Assembly: GCA_014874485.1 (NCBI GenBank)
Contig: JADBJK010000016.1
Location: 1-64,000 of the forward strand
Length of the DNA stretch: 64,000 nucleotides
Source of the DNA: Chloroflexota bacterium
GTDB lineage: Bacteria; Chloroflexota; Anaerolineae; DTLA01
Reading direction: 5' to 3'
In this document: in pieces, positions 27,191 through 37,023 of the stretch
Layout of the letters: each line of letters begins with the position of its first letter
Position numbering within the stretch: the first letter of the stretch is position 1
The notes under the pieces: model-generated
Seen by the model: only the letters and a program-made list of their open reading frames with translations
Database searches by the model: none
What the model was told of the DNA's origin: nothing
Made by a program: the position numbers and the translations under genes

Positions 27191-28471
27191 CTACCCCGCC
27201 CTGCGCGCGAGGATGGCCCGGTCGGCACTGAGCGCCTGCTCCAGCCGCTCGCCGTTGCGCACCACATAGGTGGGAATCTGGTGCAGCGCCAACTCGGCCA
27301 GGACAGGCTCGCTGCCGGGCGCTTCGCCGAAGGTGGCGGGCACCACGTGCACGGCAATGGCCCGCAGCCCCCGCCGCCGCAGATGGTTCAGCACCTGCAC
27401 CCAGCGCAAGTCGGCGGACGGCGTGATGACGACAACCGACGTCCCGCGCGGCAGGCTCATCCCCTCCCCGGCCAGCACCTGCGCCAGCGGCATCTGCCCA
27501 CGCGCGTGGATGACCGCCAGCGTCTCCATGATCTTGCCCAGTTGGCGGTCGCCCCGGTCCGGCTGGATGAACTCGCGGCGCGACGTCTGGGCAGCCAGGC
27601 CCACCGCCCGATTCCGCCCCAGGAAGTGCTTGGCCAGCGACGCCGTGATGGCCACGACGTACTCCTCCGTGCTGGGCTCCAGCACCCGCGGGCCTTCTTT
27701 CATCAGCACCGCGGGCATGAGCCACTCGTCCGCCGCCTCGGCCACCCTGCCCACCTGTACGCCGCTGTGCATGTCGGGGAACAGCCACACGTCGGCCAGG
27801 GGGTCCAGTTCAAACTCCTTGACGATGAGCCGGCCGGTGCGCGCGGTGGACTTCCAGTGAATGCGGTTGAAACTGTCGCCCGGCTCGTAGTCCCGGACGC
27901 CCGAAACGTTCGTGGTGATGTGATGGGTCTTGCGGCGCAGGGCATCGCCGCCCGGGAGTTCGCCGCTGGGCGGGAGAAACGCGGGCAGGTCCACCGCGTA
28001 GGGGTACACCACCACCGACGCGGTCGCCTCCACGCGGCGCGTGATGCGGAACAGCCCGAAGGCGTCGCCGCTGGTCATGTCCACCGGCCCCAGCCGGAAC
28101 CGGCCGCGTCGGTAGCACATGGTGCGGACCGTCCAGCCACGCCTGCGCCTCGGCCCCAGGGATGTGATCACGCGGCTGGCGCGGTGGCCGGGCAGTTCGG
28201 ACAGGTCGCGCACCTCCAGCCACAGTTTCGGGACCAGGCTCGTGTTGCGCACGGTGAAGCGTTCCTCAATGTAGCGGCCCACCTGCGAGCGGTGCGCGGG
28301 CGCGTGGCGGATGAACTCCACCGAGCGCGCGCCCACCCTGGCCCACGCATACGCCACGACGACCGTCAGCGTAACCACGTAGGCGATCTGGTCGTACAGC
28401 GGCTGCGTCGTGGTGATAGCCACCACAAGGGCCGCCAGCACCACCAGCAGGATGCTCGCCGTGCGCTTCAC
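27191..28471 (-). CDS. DUF58 protein (MoxR-associated), copy 1
   Basis: A 426-residue protein with two N-terminal membrane helices (about residues 5-22 and 28-46). A beta-sandwich region follows, then the DUF58 signature RDYEPGDSFNRIHWKSTART (about 194-213). The C-terminal part (220-426) has a von Willebrand A-like fold without an obvious complete MIDAS. DUF58 proteins work with MoxR AAA+ ATPases, probably in protein maturation at the membrane. Here a radical SAM gene lies between it and its MoxR partner. The stop lies 42 bases before the GH31 start. Confidence 0.87.
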   Translation of the reverse strand: MKRTASILLVVLAALVVAITTTQPLYDQIAYVVTLTVVVAYAWARVGARSVEFIRHAPAHRSQVGRYIEERFTVRNTSLVPKLWLEVRDLSELPGHRASRVITSLGPRRRRGWTVRTMCYRRGRFRLGPVDMTSGDAFGLFRITRRVEATASVVVYPYAVDLPAFLPPSGELPGGDALRRKTHHITTNVSGVRDYEPGDSFNRIHWKSTARTGRLIVKEFELDPLADVWLFPDMHSGVQVGRVAEAADEWLMPAVLMKEGPRVLEPSTEEYVVAITASLAKHFLGRNRAVGLAAQTSRREFIQPDRGDRQLGKIMETLAVIHARGQMPLAQVLAGEGMSLPRGTSVVVITPSADLRWVQVLNHLRRRGLRAIAVHVVPATFGEAPGSEPVLAELALHQIPTYVVRNGERLEQALSADRAILARRAG

Positions 28472-28472
28472 G

Positions 28473-30236
28473 TCAGCCTGCCTTCTGCCCCGAACGCGCG
28501 AGCCGTTGCCGCAGGTCGCGCAGGATGACCGTCGCCGCCGCGGGCACGTTGAGTTTGGCCCAGCCCAGCGGCACCTCCAACTCGCTCTTCTCGCAGACGG
28601 TGGAGATGTTCGCGCTGTCCACCTGGGGTTTCAGCGCGCGCAGGAGTTTGGCGCGAAGGCCCGCGTCGCCCATGCTCATGATGTCGTCAATCTGGGCGAT
28701 GAGCCGCCGCGCCTTGTGGATGCGCTTCTCCGTCGCCTCGCCCACCGCGCGTGGGATAATGCCGGTGTCCATCTTCAGGCGGTTCAGCGCCAGACCCGCC
28801 GCGTAGGTGCTGTCCACGATTTCATCGCGGTTCATCCAGACCGTCTCGTAGTTCAGCACGTACTTCCACGACGGCTGCACCAGCGCCCGCCGATGCTCCT
28901 CCACGGTGCGGCACAGCAGCCGATAGCCGTGCGCCTCCGGATTCTCAAACACCTCGCTGCCGGGGTCCAGGAAGGGCGCGAGGGGCGAGATGAACGGAAT
29001 CAGACGGCGGGGTTGCCCGTTGCGCCCCGCGTCCACATCGTGCACCAGGTGGCGGCAGTACTCGGCCGTGCCCATCACCGAGTCGTAAGTCTGCTTGGGA
29101 AGGCCGATCATGAAGAAGACATCCAGTCGCTCGCAGCCGGCCTCCAGGGCGTACTCCATGGTCTTCTCCATGGCCGCCGTCGTGTAGGGGCGGCCAAACG
29201 CCTGGCGCACCTCATCGTCGTGCGACTCCAGCGACACCTCCAGCGTCCAGTGGGGCAGGCTGCGGCCGACCAACTGCATGAACTCGCGCGACGCCGGCTC
29301 AAACAACTCCAGGATGACCGGGTTGGGGAAGCCCCTGACGGCGGCGAGGAACGCCTCGGCATAATCCATCCCGGGCTGGCGGATGTCGCCCAGCACGAAG
29401 ACCGGCCCCTTGCTGAAGCGGCTGATGCTGCGCAGGTCCTGGGCCAGGTCCGAGGGCGAGCGGTAGGCCGGGCGCTGGCGCTCGTGCAACTGCTCGTAGG
29501 CCCGCGCCGACCCGCCGCACGTCTTGCAGCCGTAGGTGCAGCCGCGGCAGGTGAGCGCCGCCGTGATGGGGTAATCCAGCCAGTGGCGGAACGGGATGGC
29601 GCTGGCCAAATCCCGATACCGCGCCACACTGCGGATCACATACGAATAGTCCAGCAAGACGTGGTCCAACGTGTCGGGCGAGAAGCCGATGGGGTTGGCG
29701 CGCACCTGCCCGTCGGGGCCGCGCCACGTGAGGTTGTCCACGTCGGCCAGGTCCCCGCCGTCGCGCAGGACGGTCATCAACTGGCGCATCGGCTCTTCGG
29801 TGGAATCGCCCCGCACGACGAAGTCCACCTCCGGGTACTCGGCCAGCAGTTCGCGGTGGTAGTAGGTGCTGGAGAACCCGCCGAGGAAGACCGGCGTATT
29901 GGGGTGGTGCTTCTTGACCAGGCGCGCCACCTCTATCGCCCCGTGCGCGTGGGGCATCCAGTGCAGGTCTATGCCGAAGGCGCGCGGGTTCAGCGAGCGG
30001 ATCATCATCTCGGGGTCAAACCGCCGTTCCCGCAGCATCCGCACCGCCAGGTTCACGATGCGCACGCGGAACCCGTGCCGCTCCAGATACTCGGCGATGG
30101 TGGTGAACCCGATGGGGTACATTTCAAAGACGGGCGTGGACGGCACCAGGTCGCTCACAGGCCCGTACAGGATGGACTCTTTGCGGAAGTCGTACACGCT
30201 TGGAGCATGAAGCAGGACGAGGTCAAGGCGAGACAT
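28473..30236 (-). CDS. B12-binding radical SAM protein (Ta0216-like)
   Basis: A 587-residue enzyme with an N-terminal cobalamin-binding Rossmann domain (residues 40-190, including PIGFTTIAEYLERHGFRVRIVNLA and VFLGGFSSTYYHRELL). The radical SAM cluster is CTYGCKTC (CxxxCxxC, about residue 235). The barrel continues through SLESHDDEVRQAFGRPYT and FMIGLPKQTYDSV. A helical C-terminal region runs from 440 to 587. The layout fits the B12-binding/radical SAM family first defined from Thermoplasma Ta0216, whose reaction is unknown. It lies two bases upstream of DUF58 and nine bases downstream of MoxR, so all three should be one transcript. Confidence 0.85.
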   Translation of the reverse strand: MSRLDLVLLHAPSVYDFRKESILYGPVSDLVPSTPVFEMYPIGFTTIAEYLERHGFRVRIVNLAVRMLRERRFDPEMMIRSLNPRAFGIDLHWMPHAHGAIEVARLVKKHHPNTPVFLGGFSSTYYHRELLAEYPEVDFVVRGDSTEEPMRQLMTVLRDGGDLADVDNLTWRGPDGQVRANPIGFSPDTLDHVLLDYSYVIRSVARYRDLASAIPFRHWLDYPITAALTCRGCTYGCKTCGGSARAYEQLHERQRPAYRSPSDLAQDLRSISRFSKGPVFVLGDIRQPGMDYAEAFLAAVRGFPNPVILELFEPASREFMQLVGRSLPHWTLEVSLESHDDEVRQAFGRPYTTAAMEKTMEYALEAGCERLDVFFMIGLPKQTYDSVMGTAEYCRHLVHDVDAGRNGQPRRLIPFISPLAPFLDPGSEVFENPEAHGYRLLCRTVEEHRRALVQPSWKYVLNYETVWMNRDEIVDSTYAAGLALNRLKMDTGIIPRAVGEATEKRIHKARRLIAQIDDIMSMGDAGLRAKLLRALKPQVDSANISTVCEKSELEVPLGWAKLNVPAAATVILRDLRQRLARSGQKAG

Positions 30237-30245
30237 GGGCGACGG

Positions 30246-31202
<957 letters not shown>

Positions 31203-31252
31203 GTCAAAGCCCTTTCGTTGTCCTTGAGGCGAGAAAAGCGCACCCCATTCGC

Positions 31253-31280
31253 ATTATAACGGAAACATCGGGCGGGACAA
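31253..31280 (-). promoter_or_regulatory. Promoter of MoxR operon 1
   Basis: On the minus strand TTGTCC (31275-31280), 16 bases and TATAAT (31253-31258), 51 bases before the MoxR start. It lies in the gap between the deacetylase stop and MoxR. Confidence 0.55.
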
Positions 31281-31349
31281 TTCCGCGCATCTACGATACT
31301 CCTCGCCCATGCGGTCGGTTCAGCGGCAGGCCAATGGGCGGGCGCGGCG

Positions 31350-32360
31350 CTACCGCCCCCGTTCCAACTTCGCAGCGAACGCCTCCAGCGTGTCGTCGTA
31401 GCGCACCCACACGCGCGCCAGGTCAAAGACGGACGGCGAGGTCTGCACGGTTCCCGAACGCAGCGTAACCGCACCCACGTACCCCTCGCCCCGCAGCAAC
31501 TCCACCACCTGGCGGTTGTAAGTGCCATACGGGTACGAGAACAGGCGCGGGCGCTTGCCGGTGTGCTTCTCTATGGCATCGGCGGCCTTCCGCACCTCTC
31601 GGAGCAACTCCTCCGCCGACAGGCGGGTGAGCATCGGGTGGCTGTAACTGTGCGACTCCACATCCATCCCCGCGCGGCTCATCTGCTCCACCTGCGCCCA
31701 GGTCATGTAGGCCGGATACTCGTCGTCAATGGGCTGGGGGTTGATGAAGAACGTGGCCGTGAACCCGTACTTCAGCAGCAGCGGGAAGGCCACCACGGCG
31801 TTGTCGCGGTAGCCGTCGTCAAAGGTGATGACGACAGCCCTGGCAGGCAGGGAACCAGCGCCTTCCAGATAGCGGACGACGTCGTAGAGGCGGACCGACT
31901 CGTACCCCTGGGCTTTGAGATACTGCAACTGTTCGTCAAACCGCGCGGGCGACACGGCGTAGTCGCGCTGCGCGGCGCCGGCATCGTCGGGCAGATCCAT
32001 GATGCGGTGGTACATCAGAATGGGCACAGGCGCAGGGTTGCCCTGGCCTACAGGCGCGCGCGTGGGGGTTGCAGTGGCCGTCGGCGGGAGCGTCGCCGTC
32101 GCGGTCGGCGACGGGGCGGGCGTCGGGCTCGGCGTGGGCGTGGGCGTGGCGGTGGGGGCAGGCGTCGGCGTGGCCGGGGGTACCGTCGCCGTTGGCAGCG
32201 GGATGGGGACGGTGGGGGCCGCAGCGCCAGAAGGTCCGCAGGCGGCCAGCGCCACCGCGACCAGCACCACGACTGCTGCCATCCCGCCGCGGCGCACCCC
32301 CCACGCCAGCGCCGCGCGCCAATCCCGCCTCGTCCTGCGCCGCCCGCAAGTTATTGACAC
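31350..32360 (-). CDS. Polysaccharide deacetylase lipoprotein
   Basis: A 336-residue NodB-type carbohydrate esterase on the outer face of the membrane. An Arg-rich N-terminus and hydrophobic helix end in the lipobox LAAC. A Thr/Pro/Ala linker of about 60 residues follows. The NodB domain has PILMYHRI, motif 1 TFDDGYRDN (metal Asp), motif 2 SHSYSHP (two metal His) and motif 3 FSYPYGTYN. It likely removes acetyl groups from cell-wall or exopolysaccharide sugars. The start is GTG at 32360, with AGGAGG just before it. This codon overlaps the -35 box of the divergent promoter at 32354-32382. Confidence 0.88.
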   Translation of the reverse strand: MSITCGRRRTRRDWRAALAWGVRRGGMAAVVVLVAVALAACGPSGAAAPTVPIPLPTATVPPATPTPAPTATPTPTPSPTPAPSPTATATLPPTATATPTRAPVGQGNPAPVPILMYHRIMDLPDDAGAAQRDYAVSPARFDEQLQYLKAQGYESVRLYDVVRYLEGAGSLPARAVVITFDDGYRDNAVVAFPLLLKYGFTATFFINPQPIDDEYPAYMTWAQVEQMSRAGMDVESHSYSHPMLTRLSAEELLREVRKAADAIEKHTGKRPRLFSYPYGTYNRQVVELLRGEGYVGAVTLRSGTVQTSPSVFDLARVWVRYDDTLEAFAAKLERGR

Positions 32361-32382
32361 AAGCCCTCCTGTCTGGTATAAT
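32354..32382 (+). promoter_or_regulatory. Consensus sigma-70 promoter
   Basis: TTGACA (32354-32359), 17 bases and TATAAT (32377-32382), a perfect consensus match. It drives the small membrane protein at 32427 and overlaps the start codon and ribosome-binding site of the oppositely oriented deacetylase gene. Confidence 0.8.
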
Positions 32383-32426
32383 TCTCGTAATTCCACAAGG
32401 TCTGGAACCGTCTTGGAGGAGATGCC

Positions 32427-32783
32427 ATGACGAAAGCCGACAAGTTCATCTGGGCCATTGCCATCCTGCAATTTATCCCGACGCTCACGTTCCCGCCTGC
32501 AGTGCTCGCCAGCGCCAAGATCACCGTTCTCGTCCTGCCGATTGTGCTATTCGCCTTCCTCGGCTGGGGGCTGGTTCGCCACCGCCCGTGGGCTCTCACC
32601 CTGAGCGTCTTCGTGCAAGGCTTCAACGTCATCATTCGCGTGCTCATGCTCCTGCCCCGCGTGGTTACCAACGGGCACGTGGACGTGGCTTGGCTTGTAA
32701 CCAGCACCCTGGCTGTGGCGCTTTCCCTCGTCTTCCTGTTCCTGCTGGAAAAACCGGACGTGCAGATCGCCATCACGGCCTAG
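32427..32783 (+). CDS. Small four-helix membrane protein, unknown
   Basis: A 118-residue hydrophobic protein with four predicted membrane helices at about residues 8-28, 30-50, 55-76 and 88-106. A basic WGLVRHRPWALTL segment lies between helices 2 and 3. I do not recognise the family. GGAGGAGA lies six bases before the ATG. It has the strongest promoter in the window, and a perfect-stem hairpin downstream, so it is probably an abundant single-gene transcript. Its stop codon overlaps the 3' end of the convergent DUF4129 gene by 11 bases. Confidence 0.75.
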   Translation: MTKADKFIWAIAILQFIPTLTFPPAVLASAKITVLVLPIVLFAFLGWGLVRHRPWALTLSVFVQGFNVIIRVLMLLPRVVTNGHVDVAWLVTSTLAVALSLVFLFLLEKPDVQIAITA

Positions 32784-34230
32784 CGTCGGCTCCATCCGCT
32801 TGTGCCCACTCCAGAATCCGCTCCCAACAGGAGCGGATTCTTTGCAATTCGCCCTCGGTCTCCGGCAGTTCGCCGTAGTGCGAGCGGACGTAGGCCTCGG
32901 TGATCGCCCGCAACTCTGGCGCGAGGTCGGGGAATGCGGGCGTCAGCGCCTGCAGGAATTCGTAGGGCGTCTGCCAGGCCTTGCGCGGGTGGCCCATCCC
33001 CGCCGCCCACCGCAGCAGGTTCGCGTAAATCCAGCGGATGGAAGCGGCCGCGCGGAACCGCTGGCCCAAACCGAACTGGCCCACGAGGTTGAGCCAATCG
33101 CCCAAGCGATCCCACCCCGCCCGAAGCGTGTTCAGAAGTCCGGGCGACGCCGGGGCCGTGTCGCGGACAAACTCGCGCTCCTCTTGCCGCCCCGACGCCG
33201 CCGCAATGGCCCGCGCACGCCGCACCGAAAACGCCACCAGCGCCAGAATGCCCAGGACGAGCAGACCCACGACGGCGTACTTCAGCGCGTCCAGATACGG
33301 GGGCGGCGGCGCGGGCGTCTGGGGCAAGAACTCGGGCGTCGCCTGCGGGACAGGGGTTAGACCCGGAACCTCCACCGGCATCAGCGACCGGAAGAACCGC
33401 ACAAACCAATTCAGCAGCGGCTGGATGAGCCAGGCCAGCGCCTGGGCCACCAGGAGCGCCACCGCCTCCAGGATTCGCCACAGTGGCGATAGCGCCCGCA
33501 TCACCGCGCTGATGTTGCCCACCGTGAGCAACTGGCTCGCGATGACCGCCAGGAACAGCACGGCGGCGATGGCCCCCAGCGTGGACGCGAGCCAGAACGG
33601 GGTGGACACCCTCCCGCCTGACTCCGGTTGCAGTTCCAGGTCGTACACGCGGCCAACGCCCACGGCCAGAAGGCCGAAGAAGAAGTACACGATGGCGAAC
33701 CCCAGAATCGGCACGCGCCACCCCACCAGCGCCGAGACCGCCGCGTTCCACATGAGCAACACGATTCCCGCGCGGAAACTGAACCCGATGCGCTCAAAGG
33801 TGTGCTCGCGGTCTCCCAGCGTCAGCCCGCGCCACCACAGGAAGAACACCCCCAGGAGCAGGACCAGATCGGCCGGAATCGCCTCGGAAATCCCCGCCAT
33901 GCGCCGCGCAAATTGCGCCAGCCACGCCGAGGCCGAAAGTCCCGCCGGATACAGGTGCACCCGCACCGCCGCCAGGCCCGACACCAATCCCAGCGCCATG
34001 ACGACAAGGGACACGGCCCTGGGCGCGACGTTCAGGCGGTTCATCCCCTTCACCAGCAGCGCGATGACCAGCAGGCTTCCGAATACCGCCAGTCCCAGCG
34101 GCACCGCCGGATGGCGAGGGGCAAACGGGCGGATGGCGAACAGGAACCACGGCGCAATCCACGCCGTCTCCATGGCGACGAGCGCCAAGTCCAGCAGCGC
34201 GCGCTTCCAGTCCAGGCGAGGCCCGCTCAC
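32773..34230 (-). CDS. Membrane protein with C-terminal DUF4129 domain
   Basis: A 485-residue protein with about ten membrane helices (residues 15-290). A Pro-rich loop follows (VPGLTPVPQATPEFLPQTPAPPPP), then one more helix (about 320-340) and a cytoplasmic DUF4129 domain. The DUF4129 part includes IRWIYANLLRWAAGMGHPRKAWQTP and YEFLQAL. Many relatives carry a transglutaminase core before DUF4129, but no Cys-His-Asp transglutaminase motif is visible here. GTG at 34230 is chosen because it overlaps the DUF58 stop by four bases behind GGAGGTG. It is the last gene of the second MoxR cluster. Confidence 0.8.
   Translation of the reverse strand: MSGPRLDWKRALLDLALVAMETAWIAPWFLFAIRPFAPRHPAVPLGLAVFGSLLVIALLVKGMNRLNVAPRAVSLVVMALGLVSGLAAVRVHLYPAGLSASAWLAQFARRMAGISEAIPADLVLLLGVFFLWWRGLTLGDREHTFERIGFSFRAGIVLLMWNAAVSALVGWRVPILGFAIVYFFFGLLAVGVGRVYDLELQPESGGRVSTPFWLASTLGAIAAVLFLAVIASQLLTVGNISAVMRALSPLWRILEAVALLVAQALAWLIQPLLNWFVRFFRSLMPVEVPGLTPVPQATPEFLPQTPAPPPPYLDALKYAVVGLLVLGILALVAFSVRRARAIAAASGRQEEREFVRDTAPASPGLLNTLRAGWDRLGDWLNLVGQFGLGQRFRAAASIRWIYANLLRWAAGMGHPRKAWQTPYEFLQALTPAFPDLAPELRAITEAYVRSHYGELPETEGELQRIRSCWERILEWAQADGADARP
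32813..32841 (+). terminator. Intrinsic-type terminator for the 32427 gene
   Basis: A perfect 12-bp stem (AGAATCCGCTCC / GGAGCGGATTCT) with a five-base loop followed by TTGC, 30 bases after the stop codon. The U-tract is poor. The whole hairpin lies inside the C-terminal coding part of the convergent DUF4129 gene, so it would end transcripts from the plus strand while also being translated from the other. Confidence 0.55.
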
Positions 34231-35462
34231 GCCTGCACCTCCACTTCGCGCAACTGCCACAGGCCCACGTCCTCAAGCGGGCGCTGCGACACCGTGTAGG
34301 CCGGAATCCCCTCCAGCAGCCCCGTGTCCACGTCGGCGTCCACGGCCACCAGGGCCACCTTGCGCCCCGCCGCGCGGAGTTCCAGGAGCGAGGCCAGCAG
34401 CGCCTCGGAGACGATGCCCGAGATGACGACCAGCGTCGCGCCCCAGGGCAGTTTGGGCGACTCCGTCTCCAGCAGCCGCTCAATGCGCGCCGTGGAGAAG
34501 GCCGTTACCGCCGCCAGCGCCTCCAGCATGTGCATGAGATGGTCGGGGCTCCGGCTGGGGAGCACCTTCAGCGGTTGATCCGACCGCGGCAGGCTGCCGT
34601 TGGCCAGCAGCCCCACCAGGTACTTCTGCTCCACGGCGAACGACGCGATGGACGCCGCCACGCTCACCACCCGCTCCAGGAGCACAGGGTTGCTCCCCTG
34701 AAGCGGCTCCGGAAGGGTGTTGACGTTGAGGAAGATAACCCACTGGGGGCTTGTCGTCGGCTCGTACACCTTGACCTGGAGCCGCTGCTGCCGCGCCGAG
34801 GCCTTCCAGTGGATGTGCTTCTGCCCGTCGTAGGGCTGGTGGTCGCGCACGCCGACGGCGCGGCTGGGATCGGCGAACAGCGGCTCCTCGGCCCTGGCGT
34901 CGCCGAAGGGGTCTTTCGGCGGCAGTCCCAGCGCCTCCAGCGGCAGCACCTGCGGATAGATGATGAGGGTGTCCTCGGTCTCGTCCACAACGGACGCGGA
35001 GAACAGGCCGAACACGTCACTGGCCTGCAAGCGCACCGGCCCCAGGGCGTAGAACCCGCGCTGCGCGCAGGCGATGCGAAACCGCCGCGTTACTCGTTCG
35101 CGCCACCGCAGCGAGTACAGGTTCACCAGGTAGCCGACCGTCTCCTTGTGCGACGGAGCCAGGTGGTCGCCGATGAGGGGCAGGGCCGTCGGGAGTTCGT
35201 CCTCGGCCTTCAGCCACGCCACGGGGAGCAGTTTGCCGTTCGTTACCTGGATGGACAGGGTAACCTCCTCGCCGACGAAGGCGCGGCGCTCGCTGAGTTG
35301 TCGCTTGTAACGGACGCCGCGCAGGGCGTAGCGGTTCCACAGCCAAGCCACCGCGATGACCGTGAGGAGCACGGTGGACATGATGACCAGGGCGTCCTGG
35401 CGGAACAGCACCCCCAGCAGGCCGAAGAGGACGGCCAGCGCAATCCAGGCATCGGTGAACAT
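34227..35462 (-). CDS. DUF58 protein (MoxR-associated), copy 2
   Basis: A 411-residue DUF58 protein. Two N-terminal helices (about residues 4-20 and 24-42) are followed by a beta domain with RYALRGVRYKRQLSERRAFVGEEVTLSI. The signature is VRDHQPYDGQKHIHWKASARQ (about 207-227), and a vWA-like C-terminal region runs from 235 to 405. It starts one base after the MoxR stop codon and its own stop overlaps the DUF4129 gene, giving the usual MoxR-DUF58-DUF4129 order. It is clearly distinct in sequence from copy 1. Confidence 0.87.
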   Translation of the reverse strand: MFTDAWIALAVLFGLLGVLFRQDALVIMSTVLLTVIAVAWLWNRYALRGVRYKRQLSERRAFVGEEVTLSIQVTNGKLLPVAWLKAEDELPTALPLIGDHLAPSHKETVGYLVNLYSLRWRERVTRRFRIACAQRGFYALGPVRLQASDVFGLFSASVVDETEDTLIIYPQVLPLEALGLPPKDPFGDARAEEPLFADPSRAVGVRDHQPYDGQKHIHWKASARQQRLQVKVYEPTTSPQWVIFLNVNTLPEPLQGSNPVLLERVVSVAASIASFAVEQKYLVGLLANGSLPRSDQPLKVLPSRSPDHLMHMLEALAAVTAFSTARIERLLETESPKLPWGATLVVISGIVSEALLASLLELRAAGRKVALVAVDADVDTGLLEGIPAYTVSQRPLEDVGLWQLREVEVQA

Positions 35463-36398
35463 CTACTGCTCCACAGGCACGGGCACCGACTCCACCACCT
35501 CGGCCAGAATCTGCTCCGGCCTCCGCCCGCGAAGCCGCGTCTGCGAACTGATGAGGATGCGGTGCCCCAGCACGAACGGCGCGAGGTACTTGACGTCATC
35601 CGGCAGCACGAAGTCGCGCCCGCGGATGGCCGCCAGCGCCTGCGCCATGTGGTACAGCGCCAGCGTCCCGCGCGGGCTGGCCCCCAGCATCACGGCAGAG
35701 TGCTCGCGCGTCGCCCGAACGATGCGGACGACGTACTCGCGCACGGACGCCTCCACGCGCACCTGGCGGACGGCATCGCGGAGCGTCAGCCAGTCCTCCG
35801 CCTGCATGACGGGCTGGAGCCGCTCCAGCGGGTCTTCGCGCTCAAAGCGCAGGAGAATCTCGTTCTCCTCAGCCTCCGTGGGGTAGCCCAAGGCGATCTT
35901 GATGAGGAAGCGGTCCACCTGCGCCTCGGGCAGCGGGAAGGTGCCCTCCAGTTCAATGGGGTTTTGCGTGGCCAGCACCAGGAACGGGCGCGGCAGGGGG
36001 TACGTAACGCCGTCCACCGTGATCTGCCGCTCCTGCATGGCCTCCAGCAGCGCCGACTGAGTGCGCGGCGTGGCGCGGTTGATCTCATCGGCGAGCAGAA
36101 TCTGGGACATGACCGGCCCAGGGCGGAACTCAAACTCCTGCTTCTTCTGGTTGAAGAACGAGATGCCCGTAACGTCGCTGGGCAGCAAATCCGGCGTGAA
36201 CTGCAGTCGGCTGAAGGTGCAGCCGGCGGACCGGGCCACCGCCTTCGCCAGCGTCGTCTTGCCGATGCCGGGCACGTCCTCAATCAGCACGTGCCCCTCG
36301 CACAGCATGGCCGCCAGCAGCAACTCCACCGTCGCCCTCTTGCCGACGATCACCGTGTCCACGTTGTCCAGCACGCGGGCCATCGCTTCGTGAATCAT
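35463..36398 (-). CDS. MoxR-family AAA+ ATPase, copy 2
   Basis: A 311-residue MoxR ATPase, paralogous to the one at 30246-31202. Walker A is EDVPGIGKTTLAKA. The signature is RLQFTPDLLPSDVTGISFFNQ, Walker B is [22 protein letters not shown], sensor 1 is [23 protein letters not shown], and sensor 2 is GASPRGTLAL. ATG at 36398 is chosen because GGAGGTGGGG precedes it; upstream in-frame sequence lacks MoxR character. It heads the second MoxR operon. Confidence 0.93.
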   Translation of the reverse strand: MIHEAMARVLDNVDTVIVGKRATVELLLAAMLCEGHVLIEDVPGIGKTTLAKAVARSAGCTFSRLQFTPDLLPSDVTGISFFNQKKQEFEFRPGPVMSQILLADEINRATPRTQSALLEAMQERQITVDGVTYPLPRPFLVLATQNPIELEGTFPLPEAQVDRFLIKIALGYPTEAEENEILLRFEREDPLERLQPVMQAEDWLTLRDAVRQVRVEASVREYVVRIVRATREHSAVMLGASPRGTLALYHMAQALAAIRGRDFVLPDDVKYLAPFVLGHRILISSQTRLRGRRPEQILAEVVESVPVPVEQ

Positions 36399-36432
36399 CC
36401 CCACCTCCACTGCGGTCTGTGTCTCTGCGTTC

Positions 36433-36460
36433 AGTATACCACTGCCCAAGGCGGGCGCAA
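36433..36460 (-). promoter_or_regulatory. Promoter of MoxR operon 2
   Basis: On the minus strand TTGCGC (36455-36460), 16 bases and TATACT (36433-36438), 35 bases before the start codon. Confidence 0.55.
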
Positions 36461-36562
36461 GAATCCCATCGGGGCCTGTGCCCGACCCACCTCTGCGTTC
36501 ACCACAGAACACGGGGAGACCGAAGAGAAAAGGCAGCAGATGTCGGCCCCCCACAAAAGCGA

Positions 36563-36588
36563 AGCGCCCCTGGAACATGCGGGGCGCT
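36563..36588 (-). terminator. Terminator after acpS
   Basis: On the minus strand AGCGCCCC / GGGGCGCT pairs around a ten-base loop and is followed by TCGCTTTTGTGG, 34 bases after the acpS stop. It would end the UGD-acpS operon. Confidence 0.6.
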
Positions 36589-36621
36589 CTGGAAGTGTGC
36601 CTTGCTCGCCTTTGCGTGCGC

Positions 36622-37023
36622 CTATGCGCCGCCAGCCACGACCATCGCCATCGCGTGCTCCTTGGTGTGCGTCAGGCTGATGGCCCATCGGTGCAGGCCC
36701 AGTTCCTCGGCCCGGTTGCGCGCGCGACCGTGCAGCCGCACGATGGGCTTGCCGCGGAAGTCGGCGAGAATCTCCATCTCCGTCCAGTCTATCCCCACCA
36801 GGCCCGTGCCCAGCGCCTTGGAGATGGCCTCCTTGCCCGCGAACCGCACGGCCAACTCGGGGACGCGCCCGTCGCACAGCGCGATCTCGTTCGCCGTGTA
36901 CACGCGGCGTAGGAACCGCTCGCCCCACCGTTCCACGGCGCGGGCGATGCGCGACACCTCTATCAAGTCCACGCCCACCGAAAGGGCCGACGCGGGCATG
37001 ACAGGGAAGGGATAGGCTTTCAT
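36622..37023 (-). CDS. acpS: Holo-[acyl-carrier-protein] synthase
   Basis: A 133-residue AcpS, which moves the 4'-phosphopantetheine arm from CoA to acyl carrier protein. Motifs are [11 protein letters not shown] (residues 14-24, with the magnesium Asp), the central [15 protein letters not shown] (about 58-72, with the magnesium Glu), and the C-terminal [18 protein letters not shown] at 37023 overlaps the stop of the upstream UDP-glucose dehydrogenase by four bases, so translation is coupled. The combination with UGD genes is probably a matter of operon economy. Confidence 0.92.
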   Translation of the reverse strand: MKAYPFPVMPASALSVGVDLIEVSRIARAVERWGERFLRRVYTANEIALCDGRVPELAVRFAGKEAISKALGTGLVGIDWTEMEILADFRGKPIVRLHGRARNRAEELGLHRWAISLTHTKEHAMAMVVAGGA

